Assembly: GCF_017652985.1 (NCBI RefSeq)
Contig: NZ_JAGGDJ010000007.1
Coordinates: 62,001 to 126,000 of the forward strand
Source: Paenibacillus artemisiicola
GTDB lineage: Bacteria; Bacillota; Bacilli; Paenibacillales; Paenibacillaceae
DNA length: 64,000 nucleotides
Direction: 5' to 3'
The translations under genes were made by a program, and so were the position numbers. Position 1 is the first letter of the stretch. Every line of letters begins with the position of its first letter. The notes under the pieces are model-generated. The model was not told the origin of the DNA and ran no database searches. It worked only from the letters and a program-made list of their open reading frames with translations. Positions 33,730-43,309 of the stretch are shown here, in pieces.

Positions 33730-35163
33730 TTGACGATCCGGATACGAATCACGCTTTGGTATATGTGTCTGATCACATTGGTTTTAGCTATTCTTAGCAG
33801 CGCTCTTTACGGCTACATCTTTTATAAAACGAATCAAGACATAAAGGCCACCATTCAAAACACCGTCAAGGGTATTAAAATTTCGCAATCCGTCGATTTC
33901 TGGAACAGCCTGCAAATCGATGTTTCGCCTAACATTGCCAATAATCAAGTCATCATCCAAGTTGTGGACTATATTCATCAGAAGGTTCGTTACTCCAGAA
34001 ACCTCGTCGAAGCCGGCATCACCCTACATTACCCCGATCCGAGCCCGGAACTCAAACTCAACTACAACAAGATCAGCGTTAATGGCGACCCGTTCACCAT
34101 TCTCGACATTCCGATCGTGCTTCCAGATCGCAGTATAATCGGACTCCTGCAGGTGGGCATCTACACGGGCAAGGAAGTCAACATTCTGCATAATCTTCTA
34201 TGGATTCTAGCATTATCATCGATTGGCGTGCTCGCCCTCGCCTTTCTATTGGGATTATTCGTATCCAAACGAGCACTGAAGCCTTTGCACAAGGTCATCA
34301 TGGCCTCCAATCGAATTGAAAGCGGAGACGATCTGATCAAGCGGATTCCAAGAGGGCAACCTAACGACGAAATCGGACTTCTAACGGACACCCTCAATAA
34401 CATGCTCGTCCGTCTGCAAGAGGCCTATCAACGTTTAAATGAAGCTTACGATGCACAACGTCGGTTCGTTGGCGACGCGTCCCATGAACTTCGAACGCCT
34501 CTGACGACAATCCGTGGAAATGGCGACTTATTAAAAAAGCTGTGGAGTACGATCACTAGAGAAGCGCAGCGGCCTTTGGAACAGCATCATATAGACTTAT
34601 CCTTGGAGGCCATTACGGATATCTCCGATGAAGCCGAACGGATGACGCGTCTTGTCGCGGATCTTCTGACGTTGGCTAGAGGCGATGCCGGAATCATGAT
34701 GGAGAAAACGAACTTAGCTATCCATCCGCTTATCCTTGAAGCGGCCCGGAAAGCAAATCTGCTTCCTCGTACGGTTGAATGGCGAGTGGAGCACATCGAT
34801 GACCTCTTACCGGTTCATATACAAGGCGACTCAGATTACTTACAGCAGCTTCTGCTCATTCTGATCGAGAATGCCTTCAAATACACGTCATTCGGGTACG
34901 TGGAACTAAGCGGTCTGCAGAAGGAAGGCTATGCGGGAATTCAGGTGTCCGATACGGGAATCGGGATGCATTCCAATGAGCTCACCCTTATTTTTGAACG
35001 GTTTTACAGAGCGGATGTTTCCCGGGGAAAGACGTCCGGTTACGGACTTGGCCTGTCCATTGCACAATGGATTATCAATGAACATTCCGGTTCGATCGAA
35101 GTGTCGTCCAAGGAGAACGAAGGAACAACCTTCGTCGTTTGGCTCCCTACGATTACTGATTGA
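33730..35163 (+). CDS. Orphan sensor histidine kinase (HAMP/HisKA type)
   Basis: 477 residues, TTG start with AGGAGG eight bases upstream. A transmembrane helix (ITLWYMCLITLVLAILSSAL), an extracytoplasmic loop of ~120 residues and a second helix (LLWILALSSIGVLALAFLLG) lead to a HAMP domain, HisKA with GDASHELRTPLTTIRG and HATPase with LILIENAFKYT, DTGIGM and GYGLGLSIAQWI. Kinases of this class normally follow an OmpR-type regulator gene; none is present in the 270 bases upstream or downstream. Codon use is more A+T-rich than in most neighbours, which hints at separate acquisition. The partner must be encoded elsewhere. Confidence 0.9.
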   Translation: MTIRIRITLWYMCLITLVLAILSSALYGYIFYKTNQDIKATIQNTVKGIKISQSVDFWNSLQIDVSPNIANNQVIIQVVDYIHQKVRYSRNLVEAGITLHYPDPSPELKLNYNKISVNGDPFTILDIPIVLPDRSIIGLLQVGIYTGKEVNILHNLLWILALSSIGVLALAFLLGLFVSKRALKPLHKVIMASNRIESGDDLIKRIPRGQPNDEIGLLTDTLNNMLVRLQEAYQRLNEAYDAQRRFVGDASHELRTPLTTIRGNGDLLKKLWSTITREAQRPLEQHHIDLSLEAITDISDEAERMTRLVADLLTLARGDAGIMMEKTNLAIHPLILEAARKANLLPRTVEWRVEHIDDLLPVHIQGDSDYLQQLLLILIENAFKYTSFGYVELSGLQKEGYAGIQVSDTGIGMHSNELTLIFERFYRADVSRGKTSGYGLGLSIAQWIINEHSGSIEVSSKENEGTTFVVWLPTITD

Positions 35164-35215
35164 AGGCTTTATCTATTGAGAGCCAATCTGCCGGAAAGCC
35201 ATAAGAATTCAAACA

Positions 35216-35249
35216 CGACTGACATACTGTTGTCAGTCGCTTTTATTAT
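35216..35249 (+). terminator. Terminator of the orphan kinase gene
   Basis: Nine-base stem CGACTGACA / TGTCAGTCG, then CTTTTATTATA. Confidence 0.82.
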
Positions 35250-35354
35250 AATAGGAGTACGTTTCCTGCGGGAGCAGGAGATCCAGGCGATGGATTGGGC
35301 TCAACCGAATAGGAAACGGTCTTGTATCCTGTACGATTGGAAGGATGGTAGCTC

Positions 35355-35759
35355 GTGAAATTCGCTTCTGTACGCATCATTACCGACGACGTCGATCGTC
35401 TCGTCTCATTCTATGAGAAAGTCTTGGAGGTTTCGGCGGAACGCCCCGCCCCCGTCTTCGCCGAGCTCGTCTTGCCCTCGTGCACCCTGGCCATCGGCCA
35501 CTCCCAGACGGTGCAGCTGTTCGGCGCCGGTTCCGCGGAGGCGGCCAACAATCGCACGGTCATCCTCGAGTTCCGCGTCCACGATGTCGATGCCGAATAC
35601 GAGCGCTTGAAGCCGCTGGTCGGCGAGTGGGTAAAGGAACCCGCCACGATGCCGTGGGGGAACCGCGCCATACTGTTTCGCGATCCCGAGGGCAACCTCG
35701 TGAACCTCTTCGCGCCGGTGACCGAGGAAGCGATTCAACGGTTCGGCGGCAGGCGTTGA
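35355..35759 (+). CDS. VOC-superfamily protein (glyoxalase-like)
   Basis: 134 residues, GTG start with AAGGA nine bases upstream. One VOC domain made of two beta-alpha-beta-beta-beta units: VRIITDDVDRLVSFYEKVL at the front and LEFRVHDVDAEYERL then FRDPEGNLVNLFAPV at the end, where Glu/His-type metal ligands normally sit. Members act as dioxygenases, glyoxalases or antibiotic-binding proteins; this one cannot be assigned. Monocistronic, closed by a terminator. Confidence 0.85.
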   Translation: MKFASVRIITDDVDRLVSFYEKVLEVSAERPAPVFAELVLPSCTLAIGHSQTVQLFGAGSAEAANNRTVILEFRVHDVDAEYERLKPLVGEWVKEPATMPWGNRAILFRDPEGNLVNLFAPVTEEAIQRFGGRR

Positions 35760-35834
35760 CGGACAATTGAAGTGAGCGAGGGCGAAATTTCGTTCATTTT
35801 GCCGAGACTCTTCATAAACGGAACCAGAGAACAT

Positions 35835-35871
35835 GACACCAGGCTGCCGATCTTGCCGGCAGCCTGGTGTC
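35835..35871. terminator. Terminator between convergent VOC and hydrolase genes
   Basis: Perfect 15-base stem GACACCAGGCTGCCG / CGGCAGCCTGGTGTC. No long U-run follows on either strand, and the GGCAGCC core is shared with other hairpins here. Confidence 0.65.
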
Positions 35872-35897
35872 GTTATACGAGATCGGTATTAGCCGGG

Positions 35898-36653
35898 TTA
35901 CCTGTCATGGTTCAAGATAAAATCCACGATCGGCTTGGGATCCGACAGTCCGTGCGGGTGGTGCCCGCCCCCTTCCTTGCCGAACACGGCGATAATGTCC
36001 TGCTTGCCGTGTTGTTCGTAGAAGTCGGCCAGGAGCTTGCCGTTTTCCTCATAGGGCACGCTGGTATCGCTGTCGCCGTAGACCAGCACCACCGGAATGT
36101 CGTGCTCGGCAAGCGTGCCCATCTTGTCCATGGGATGGCCGCGGAAGCTCAGCATCTCCGACGCGGTCAGGCCGAGCGCGTCCAGCACTTCCTTGACCGT
36201 CTCTTCGTTCCTGGCGGGCTTGTTGTAGCCGAGCGGGGCGCTCAGCAGATTCATGGCCGGCGCGTCCAGGTAAAGCACCGACACATAGTCAGGGTACAGG
36301 TGGGCGAAATTGACCGAGGTCACGCCGCCGGCGCTCATCCCGATGGTCACGAACCGGCGGGACAGGCCGTATGCCTCGGCCAGGAAATCCACAAACTCCC
36401 GGCGCAGATGCTGGTCATCGTCTGTCCCCCACCGGTTGCCGTTCTTGATGTAGGAGAGGTGGTACCCATGCTCGACGAGTGAGATCGCGGTGTTGGGGAA
36501 GGCGCCGAAATACTCCATGTACATGACCATTTTGCCGCCGTCGGACTTGACCGAACGCGTTGCGGGCTGTATCAGAATGCACTCGCGGCCCTTGAACGTG
36601 AAGTCCAGCCGGGTCAAGCCCTCCCATTCGGAAGTGCTACCTTCTGCCGTCAT
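35898..36653 (-). CDS. Alpha/beta hydrolase (dienelactone/esterase-like)
   Basis: 251 residues. The nucleophile elbow is GMSAGG (Ser near 125), preceded by FVTIGMSAGGVTSVNFAHLYPDY. The acid is likely in VYGDSDTSVPYEENGK and the His in GGGHHPHGL. There is no signal peptide. It probably hydrolyses an ester; substrate unknown. Its start lies inside the end of the upstream VOC gene (17-base overlap), so the two are co-translated. The upstream gene also encodes a VOC protein, a common partner for small-molecule detoxification enzymes. Confidence 0.85.
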   Translation of the reverse strand: MTAEGSTSEWEGLTRLDFTFKGRECILIQPATRSVKSDGGKMVMYMEYFGAFPNTAISLVEHGYHLSYIKNGNRWGTDDDQHLRREFVDFLAEAYGLSRRFVTIGMSAGGVTSVNFAHLYPDYVSVLYLDAPAMNLLSAPLGYNKPARNEETVKEVLDALGLTASEMLSFRGHPMDKMGTLAEHDIPVVLVYGDSDTSVPYEENGKLLADFYEQHGKQDIIAVFGKEGGGHHPHGLSDPKPIVDFILNHDR

Positions 36654-37083
36654 CGGAATCGTCCTTTCTGTCGCGCGGTATCGGTATTGTAGATTGGCCC
36701 GTTGATGGATTCGGTTCCTCGTGAGTCACGATGAGGTTCCCGAATGGGTCCCGGAATTTCAGAAACCGTCGTCCGTCCTCGTCCGTTACAATCCCGCCTA
36801 GGATTTTCGCGCCGGATCCTTCGACTTTTCCGGCTAGTCCTTCGATATCGCTCACCTCTACGCCTAAAACAGGATACGCCACGCCGCCCACGGTAAAGTT
36901 TGCGGTCGTTTCGTCCTCCGTCTTCCATAGAAACAAGTTGACACGATTCCCAAGCCTGACGGACGCGAAATCTCCGAAATTTCCTTCCAATTCCCAGCCA
37001 AACACGTCGGTGTACCATGCGACGGCCCGGTTCAAATCCGTTACCGGCACCTGGACATGACTGATTACAGGGCGTTCCATCAT
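36637..37083 (-). CDS. VOC-superfamily protein with charged C-terminal tail
   Basis: 148 residues; VOC domain with ISHVQVPVTDLNRAVAWYTD at the front and LKFRDPFGNLIVTHEEPN at the end. The last ~20 residues (IPRDRKDDSDDGRR region) are an unusual charged extension produced by reading into the overlapping hydrolase gene. Two adjacent ATGs (37083 and 37080) are both served by AAGGAG. First gene of a two-gene operon. Substrate unknown. Confidence 0.85.
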   Translation of the reverse strand: MMERPVISHVQVPVTDLNRAVAWYTDVFGWELEGNFGDFASVRLGNRVNLFLWKTEDETTANFTVGGVAYPVLGVEVSDIEGLAGKVEGSGAKILGGIVTDEDGRRFLKFRDPFGNLIVTHEEPNPSTGQSTIPIPRDRKDDSDDGRR

Positions 37084-37350
37084 CTCAACGACTCCTTCTA
37101 GTTACCGGCTCTCTGATTATTTCTCCTCGTCCGTTGTAACTGTATCGAATAATGCGGATTCCGCTTAACCATGATGCAGCCAAGGGCCTCCCGATCATAA
37201 GCTAGCGACGATTTCGGATCAGAGACAAGGCGAACCTGAAGATGTTTATCATCGCAACGTTATATTACCATAATAAGGAATCAATAGGATCCGCATTTTG
37301 AACGACTACACGCCTTCGGGATAGATGAGAGGCGGCCATGTGTCAGGAGG

Positions 37351-38169
37351 TTATTTTATCGTTCTATAATGGCTTTTCCGATATTCGGACGGGGAAATGC
37401 CGACAATGGCTCGAAAAGACGAAGAGAAGTAATGCTGGTCCGCGAAGTTCAATTTGACGGAGATTTCATTGATATTGAGGTACGTATGCAGTAAATAATG
37501 CTTCGCAAGCTCGATTTTGTGTTTGCGGAAATACGCATAAGGAGTAATCCCGTACGTCTCCCGAAACAGCTTGATGAGATAATTTTTTGAATAGCCGAAC
37601 TGCGCACACACATCGTTCATATCCAGCTTGTTTTCAATGTTGACATCCAGGCATAGTTTGATCTGCTCCGCGGCAGAGAGCATTTTATGTTCCAAATGGT
37701 TTTTCAAACGCAACACGATCTTCAATAACATGACCGAGCACTCATCGATCAGCTCGGCATAACTCTTGTTGCCGGCGGATGAGATATGGATGATTTCGTT
37801 CATATAGGAAAGAATGTTGCAGTCCTTGATGAGATAGGTGTCTGCCGGCAAATACCGCTTAAACAAATACGCCGCAAAGTCCCCGTAAAAAACCACCCAA
37901 ATTTTAACCCATGGATGATCTTCGCTGGAATAATACAGGTGATCGCTGTTGGCAGTCAAAAGATAGACGTCATTTTTTTGAGGGTACAACGTTTGGGAGT
38001 TAATCTCCAAAACACCGCTGCCCTCGATAATGTATTCGAACGAATACATGTCCTCTCCATGCCGTTCGATCCGGTAATTTTTATCGCAATACGAGATTCC
38101 CGACATGACGACGTTCAGCGGTAGCTTGGAATCACTCCTATGCCAAAAATTATAAATTTCTTCGCGCAT
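37351..38169 (-). CDS. AraC-family transcriptional regulator
   Basis: 272 residues from the ATG at 38167-38169 (MREEIYNFWHR) with GAGG nine bases upstream; a longer frame would run back into the divergent gene. The N-terminal cupin sensor domain (~20-150) includes FEYIIEGSGVLEINSQ. The C-terminal AraC double HTH (~170-270) includes DVCAQFGYSKNYLIKLFRETYG and FADQHYFSSSFRAIVGISPSEYR. Sensors of this type bind sugars. It is divergent from the DUF4965 gene 102 bases away and probably activates it. A+T-richer than the flanking operons. Confidence 0.9.
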   Translation of the reverse strand: MREEIYNFWHRSDSKLPLNVVMSGISYCDKNYRIERHGEDMYSFEYIIEGSGVLEINSQTLYPQKNDVYLLTANSDHLYYSSEDHPWVKIWVVFYGDFAAYLFKRYLPADTYLIKDCNILSYMNEIIHISSAGNKSYAELIDECSVMLLKIVLRLKNHLEHKMLSAAEQIKLCLDVNIENKLDMNDVCAQFGYSKNYLIKLFRETYGITPYAYFRKHKIELAKHYLLHTYLNINEISVKLNFADQHYFSSSFRAIVGISPSEYRKSHYRTIK

Positions 38170-38271
38170 GATGATAATCCTCACAAATGAATTGATTTTT
38201 TCTATTATTATAACGATGTTGGCATGATAAATTAAACCTAGGCCGTACAACCTTGATGTGGAGGGATTAGA

Positions 38272-40206
38272 ATGAATTTGCGTGCTCCAGCCGTTCCGCT
38301 CATTACCGTGGATCCTTATTTTTCGGTTTGGTCGATGGCAGACCGCTTGAATGAATCGGACACCATGCATTGGACGGGTAAACCTCACCGAATGACCGGC
38401 ACCGCTTTGATTGACGGCAAAACGTATTCATTCATGGGCAATACGCCAAACAGCTTGAAAATGGAACAAACGAGTCTTGACATTACCGCGCTTTCAACCG
38501 GCTACCGCTTTGCATGCGAAGAGATTCAATTAGACATTACATTTACGACGCCGCTTCTGATGGATGATTTGAAGTTGTTGTCCAGACCCGTATCTTATAT
38601 ACACGCGAAAGCTTCGACCAACGACGGACACCATCATCAGGTGACGATTACCATCTCGGTCGATGACGAGTTCTGCCAAAATTTCAAATACGAATTTCCG
38701 ACCGAATACGCCGACCTTAGCCAGCCGGGCTTTGCCTGCGGCAGGGTCGGCAGCAAGATCCAGCGAATCTTGAACGCAGCCGGAGATGACCGTAGAATTA
38801 ACTGGGGCTATGTCTATCTGGCGTCGAATCATGATCGGGCCTCGATAACGGCTCCATCCAGCACCAATGAATACGGGACTTTAAACCATATCCTGGCCTT
38901 GTCGATCCCGCTGGATACGGAACAAAATCGCGAAGGACTCTTCGCCGTCGCTTATGATGATATCAAGGCGATTGAATATTTCCATGAGCCGTTGGATGCG
39001 TACTGGAAAAAGGACGGCCAAACCATCGAGGAAGCCATTAAGCAAGCGCTGAGCGAATATGATGCGCTTTTCGAGAAATGCGAACGGTTTTCTTCGAAGC
39101 TGCATCGGGATGCCACGGAATCCGGCAATGAAAAATACGCGGAACTGCTAGCCCTTGCCTACCGGCAGGCCGTTGCGGCGCATAAAGTTTGCGTGGACCC
39201 GAACGGAGACGCGTTGTTCATTTCCAAGGAGAATTTCAGTAACGGCTGCGCGGCCACCGTCGATGTGACCTATCCTTCGATCCCCCAATTTTTGATCTAT
39301 AATCCTGAGCTTGTGAAAGGCATGCTGCGACCGATTTTCAAATTTGCCTCCATGGACGTTTGGTATTACGACTTTGCTCCCCACGATGTGGGGACCTACC
39401 CTCTTCTTAACGGGCAGGTATACAGCCATGGGACATGTCCTACCTGGCAGATGCCCGTGGAAGAATGCGGCAATATGTTGATTTGCAGCGCGGCCGTCGC
39501 GCTAGCCGAAAATGACGTTTCGTTTGCGCGGCAGAATTGGAGCCACCTTGAGAAATGGTGCAATTACCTCATCGAGCACGGGGTAGATCCGGATAACCAG
39601 TTGTGTACGGACGATTTCGCGGGGCATCTGGCTCATAACTGTAATTTGTCGATTAAAGCCATCATGGGGATCGCCAGTTTCTCCATGTTGAACCGCTTAG
39701 CCGGACATGAGGAACGGGCGGCGGAACTGATGAAGATCGCCGGCTCGATGGTCGAGAAATGGCTGGCTATGGCCTCGAATGAAGACGGGACGTTCCGTCT
39801 GGCATTTGACCGTCCCGACTCCTTCAGTATGAAGTACAATGCGGTGTGGGATCGCATTTTCGGTCTGCATTTATTCCCTGACGATACCTTTAAGTCAGAG
39901 ACGAGAGCTTATATCGAGAAACATTCCGGCCCTTACGGCCTCATGCTGGATAACCGCAACACCTATACCAAATCGGATTGGTTGGTGTGGAGTGCCGCGC
40001 TCTGCGAGAACAAGGAAGACTTCACCACCCTCGTGGACCGTCTGTGGCTTGCGTATCATGAGTCGGAAGACCGTGTTCCGATGGCGGATTTGTATTCAAC
40101 GATTAACGCGAAAATGGAAGGCTTCCGGAACAGATCCGTACAAGGCGGATTATTCATGAAGCTGCTCATCGACAATGGCCTTCAAAATCGATCGGCGAAC
40201 ACGTGA
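38272..40206 (+). CDS. DUF4965/GtaA-like (alpha/alpha)6-barrel protein, cytoplasmic
   Basis: 644 residues with DUF5127/DUF4965/DUF1793-type architecture: an N-terminal beta-sandwich opening with PAVPLITVDPYFSVWSM, then a large helical barrel with AVDPNGDALFISKENFSNG-like and YDFAPHDVGTYPLLNGQVY segments (~310-400), and TDDFAGHLAHNCNLSIKAI near 445. Fungal relatives are called glutaminase A, but bacterial ones are predicted glycosidase-like enzymes of unknown substrate. There is no signal peptide, so it is intracellular. RBS GGAGGG. The divergent AraC regulator suggests a sugar-inducible catabolic gene. Confidence 0.83.
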   Translation: MNLRAPAVPLITVDPYFSVWSMADRLNESDTMHWTGKPHRMTGTALIDGKTYSFMGNTPNSLKMEQTSLDITALSTGYRFACEEIQLDITFTTPLLMDDLKLLSRPVSYIHAKASTNDGHHHQVTITISVDDEFCQNFKYEFPTEYADLSQPGFACGRVGSKIQRILNAAGDDRRINWGYVYLASNHDRASITAPSSTNEYGTLNHILALSIPLDTEQNREGLFAVAYDDIKAIEYFHEPLDAYWKKDGQTIEEAIKQALSEYDALFEKCERFSSKLHRDATESGNEKYAELLALAYRQAVAAHKVCVDPNGDALFISKENFSNGCAATVDVTYPSIPQFLIYNPELVKGMLRPIFKFASMDVWYYDFAPHDVGTYPLLNGQVYSHGTCPTWQMPVEECGNMLICSAAVALAENDVSFARQNWSHLEKWCNYLIEHGVDPDNQLCTDDFAGHLAHNCNLSIKAIMGIASFSMLNRLAGHEERAAELMKIAGSMVEKWLAMASNEDGTFRLAFDRPDSFSMKYNAVWDRIFGLHLFPDDTFKSETRAYIEKHSGPYGLMLDNRNTYTKSDWLVWSAALCENKEDFTTLVDRLWLAYHESEDRVPMADLYSTINAKMEGFRNRSVQGGLFMKLLIDNGLQNRSANT

Positions 40207-40229
40207 GTGCGTTTCGAATTATTAGGATA

Positions 40230-40256
40230 AAGCAGCCTGCGAGGCTGCTTTTTTAA
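40230..40256 (+). terminator. Terminator of the DUF4965 gene
   Basis: Eight-base stem AAGCAGCC / GGCTGCTT, then TTTTAA. Confidence 0.88.
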
Positions 40257-40309
40257 TGGATTCTAGGATTACATACTCGAAACTATTTTGTGATTAGCCT
40301 GTTAGCGCA

Positions 40310-40348
40310 ACGACGGCAGCCGATCGTTGTGGGGCCGGCTGCCGTCGT
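40310..40348. terminator. GGCAGCCG-core hairpin, terminator-like
   Basis: Stem ACGACGGCAGCCG / CGGCTGCCGTCGT. No U-run. It lies 102 bases beyond the stop of the leftward stalk-domain gene and may end it. Confidence 0.45.
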
Positions 40349-40449
40349 GTCATGATTGAGCTATCGTATCTATTAGCTTGATAAGTCGATCCCGGCTTCT
40401 GGTTAGAAGGAATATCAACTAGTAAGGACTCGCTTGCCACCACGATCTC

Positions 40450-41649
40450 TTAGCGACGATCGAAGTCCTGATCGAGACTAATATCGCTATTATACGTCCA
40501 GCGGCCATTGGCATATTCCATATAAATAAGGGCTTCGTATACATAATCGCCTTCTGCAACCTCTTCTGTCGCATCGCTCCAACTAAGCATCCCTTGGACG
40601 ACAGCCTCCTTTTCTCCAAGGAAGACGACACGTTCATCAGTTAACTTATATCTCTCATCGCGATAGGAAAATATTGCCCTTAAATTGTCTTCCCATGTTT
40701 CTGGACCCCAAACATAATCATCCCAATGTTTTATTACGGAGGGGGCTGTGTATTGAAGCGTTCGGGCGAAGTCTTCTCCGTTGTAGGCTGTATAGTAGGT
40801 TCTTAAATCAGATAATACGGCATTCTCCTCGCTAAAATGGTTCTCCATGATGGCTGCGGCTTTTTGGTCGATGTCCTCTGGAAGTTCCATCTTATTGTAG
40901 ATCCAGACCTCGTCCGCGATCCTCCATTGACCTTGTTCATAGCGAATCTTGAAGGCATACACGTCTTCTCGATTCAATTCTTCCGTATGCTTGATATAAG
41001 TTACTTGAAGCTTTGCTTCACTCTCGGACGTATATTCAATTCGATCAATGGTCACCTTAAAGTCCCGGACCGGGATTTCGCTAACTGCTTCATTCGCTTC
41101 GTAATCGTATTCTAAATTCATATATCCCAATGTTAGATTGTCAGATGTCAGTAATTGGGGACTGAAAGTTTCATAATACTTCGTAACGAGCTCTTTTACG
41201 GCGGCCTCCTGGCCGTCACCGTATGGCTTTAAACTTACGGTGAGCTTTGGTTGATCAAAATAAACCGAATATTTCACGAAGTATCCAAATTGGCGAAGAG
41301 GGATATAAACTTGTCCATTAAAGACAGGGATGACTTCGTCTAAACCGTAACTAACACCGTTACACTCAATCACATCCTCACCAACCCAGAACTTGATGTC
41401 AGCACCGTTAATGAACCCTGAGATTTGCCGGGTATCAGGATCATAAGCCGCCTTATAGCCCATAGCTTCAAAAAATTTACGATAGGGAACGTACATAACG
41501 CCCGATTTTACGATCGGATTGACTCCGGCAAGCTGTTTATGATTCACTAACAGTTGAATTGGCTTACGAACAGAAGCAGCTTTCGCTACTAGCGGGATCG
41601 TTGCGACAACGCAAAAAAGAAGCAACAAACCGACAAGCTTTCTACCCAT
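40450..41649 (-). CDS. Secreted copper-amine-oxidase-N-domain (stalk) protein
   Basis: 399 residues from the ATG at 41647-41649 (MGRKLVGLLLL), chosen because AGGA is eight bases upstream while the earlier ATG at 41667 has none. The signal peptide ends near VAKA. The copper amine oxidase N-terminal domain (~25-140) has the typical repeats VNPIVKSGVMYVPYRKFFEAMGY and VIPVFNGQVYIPLRQFGYFV. The remaining ~250 residues form an NTF2/SnoaL-like pair with YYETFSPQLLTSDN and YYTAYNGEDFARTL. Extracellular or wall-associated; no enzymatic motif is evident. Less GC-rich than most of the window. Confidence 0.82.
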   Translation of the reverse strand: MGRKLVGLLLLFCVVATIPLVAKAASVRKPIQLLVNHKQLAGVNPIVKSGVMYVPYRKFFEAMGYKAAYDPDTRQISGFINGADIKFWVGEDVIECNGVSYGLDEVIPVFNGQVYIPLRQFGYFVKYSVYFDQPKLTVSLKPYGDGQEAAVKELVTKYYETFSPQLLTSDNLTLGYMNLEYDYEANEAVSEIPVRDFKVTIDRIEYTSESEAKLQVTYIKHTEELNREDVYAFKIRYEQGQWRIADEVWIYNKMELPEDIDQKAAAIMENHFSEENAVLSDLRTYYTAYNGEDFARTLQYTAPSVIKHWDDYVWGPETWEDNLRAIFSYRDERYKLTDERVVFLGEKEAVVQGMLSWSDATEEVAEGDYVYEALIYMEYANGRWTYNSDISLDQDFDRR

Positions 41650-41751
41650 GTGACACATCCTATTCATAGGGAATGATTTTGAACTCGCAACTTGTGTATC
41701 GGTTGGAAGGATTCGGATAGTTATTACAATTCTCCGCTGGACCCATCCCGC

Positions 41752-42030
41752 TTACGAACCGAGCGTGTTCTTTCTTATAAAGAAGTGATGAAACATACCG
41801 AAGACACGGATTTCCTTATCATCCGAGATATTGGTCTCGGCAGTCATATAAAACGGCAGCGTGCGAACATGCTCTGAAATCGAATGCACGCAGGGGTCAT
41901 GAAAGTTAGCGCAAACTCCGTGAAAGCGATATAAGTAGGCATGATAGTCTTCATCCGACGGCTTCGTTAAAGCCATGGCAACGCCTAAAAAAAGCACGGC
42001 CCAAATCGCGTATCGTTTCTTCTTGATCAC
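41752..42030 (-). CDS. DUF4359-like small membrane-anchored protein
   Basis: 92 residues, GTG start with AAGGGGGG upstream. An N-terminal hydrophobic anchor (YAIWAVLFLGVAMALTKPS) is followed by DEDYHAYLYRFHGV, resembling the TNPSxEDYxxWL start of DUF4359 proteins. The C-terminal half carries two cysteines and a basic HHFFIRKN segment near the outer face. Function unknown. It lies between the stalk-protein gene and the acyltransferase gene on the same strand. Confidence 0.65.
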   Translation of the reverse strand: MIKKKRYAIWAVLFLGVAMALTKPSDEDYHAYLYRFHGVCANFHDPCVHSISEHVRTLPFYMTAETNISDDKEIRVFGMFHHFFIRKNTLGS

Positions 42031-42061
42031 GAATCCCCCCTTCGAAGGCTAAGAAACGAAA

Positions 42062-42095
42062 CAAGGCAACCGAGCGCTGCTAGCCGGCTGCCTTG
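42062..42095 (-). terminator. Terminator of the acyltransferase gene
   Basis: Stem CAAGGCAGCCGG / CCG-TTGCCTTG with one mismatch, read leftwards into TTTCGTTTCTT. Confidence 0.75.
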
Positions 42096-42139
42096 CTAGG
42101 ATCGAAAGCTATCTGCCCGTAATACTCGGATGCAAAAGA

Positions 42140-43309
42140 TCACCTTTTTGCCGTCAGCTCGCCCGGGTAGTTCGGACGGATCGTTCTGCCGCCCGCAAGG
42201 TAACGCCCAAGACGTATGGACGGCAGCTCGACGTACCGGTAAGACAGCGCGGCGAGCGCCAGGCTGAGACCGACGGTGCCCAGCAGCAACCAATACGGCG
42301 AGATATAGTAGTGCTCATAATCGTCCGGATAGAGGAGGGAGGACGGATTGGTGAACAAGTTCATCAACGCGAGCAATACGACTAGGTGTACGAGATATAA
42401 GCTGTACGAGACACGCCCGACAAACGCGATCGGCCGCCAAGTCAGGACGGTCTTAAACCGGATCGACGCTAATGCCGCGATGATGCAGAAGCCCGAGGCG
42501 AGCATGGTAAACCAGTCCGACACGAGGTTCCCGAGCAGTCCCCCGTGATCCCAACCCAGATTGTTTCCCCAGGTATAGACGAGGAAGGCAAGCATACCGA
42601 GCACTAGCCGGGTGACGATCCGAAGGCGGTTGAACGCCTCCGCCAGGCGATGGCGGTGCTTCGCCATAATGGCGCCCGTGACGAACATGAAGACGTAATG
42701 CGCTGTATCGTAATAGTTCGTGAAGAAGTCAATGCTGTCTTGATAGCGCACATGCAAGAGAATCCCGCCGATCGACAGCACGAAGCCGATCAAGAAGCTC
42801 CACGCCCAGTTCGCCCTCATGACGAGCCAGACGATGAACGGAAATAGAAGCGCGATGCGCATCTCCATGACCAGCGACCAGACGACGGGATTGAAATACT
42901 GCTGATGGAATTGATCGATCATGACGACGTGCTGTACGATCGGAATCCAGCCGATCGGCCTGGACCAAAGATCGTTAATGGGAACCCGATAGCAGAGCAG
43001 GCGCAGCGCGAGCCCCAATGCCAGCGAGACGATATAAGGCACGTACAGCCGGCTCAGTCGCCGAAGCATGAAGTTGCCGTAACCGCGCGATTTCCCCTCG
43101 GCGAACGGCAAAGACAACACGAATCCGCTGAGGAGAAAGAAGAAAATCACGGCCTGATGGCCGGCCAGCAAGAGCTGAAGCGGCGTATGATACAGCCATG
43201 GCAAAGCAGCCATGATACCCAGAAGCGAAGCGGAATGATAAAGCACCACAGTCATGGAAACGATTCCACGAAGAGAGTCTAATTCGCCTAGACGCCCCTG
43301 TTCAGCCAT
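42140..43309 (-). CDS. Acyltransferase family 3 membrane protein (OafA/YrhL-type)
   Basis: 389 residues with about ten transmembrane helices. The family signature is at the start: LGELDSLRGIVSMTVVLYHS with the conserved Arg and His, then FFFLLSGFVLSLPF and RRLSRLYVPYIV. It transfers acyl groups from the cytoplasmic side to surface carbohydrates or peptidoglycan; the acceptor is unknown. There is no SGNH extension, so any partner would be separate. Monocistronic with a terminator downstream. Confidence 0.92.
   Translation of the reverse strand: MAEQGRLGELDSLRGIVSMTVVLYHSASLLGIMAALPWLYHTPLQLLLAGHQAVIFFFLLSGFVLSLPFAEGKSRGYGNFMLRRLSRLYVPYIVSLALGLALRLLCYRVPINDLWSRPIGWIPIVQHVVMIDQFHQQYFNPVVWSLVMEMRIALLFPFIVWLVMRANWAWSFLIGFVLSIGGILLHVRYQDSIDFFTNYYDTAHYVFMFVTGAIMAKHRHRLAEAFNRLRIVTRLVLGMLAFLVYTWGNNLGWDHGGLLGNLVSDWFTMLASGFCIIAALASIRFKTVLTWRPIAFVGRVSYSLYLVHLVVLLALMNLFTNPSSLLYPDDYEHYYISPYWLLLGTVGLSLALAALSYRYVELPSIRLGRYLAGGRTIRPNYPGELTAKR

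Noticed and set aside
33458..33733. 91-codon plus-strand frame before the orphan kinase, considered as a regulator remnant
   Set aside because: No receiver or DNA-binding motif is recognisable, and it spans a terminator.
35176..35358. 60-codon frame between the kinase and the VOC gene
   Set aside because: It crosses the kinase terminator and has no ribosome site.
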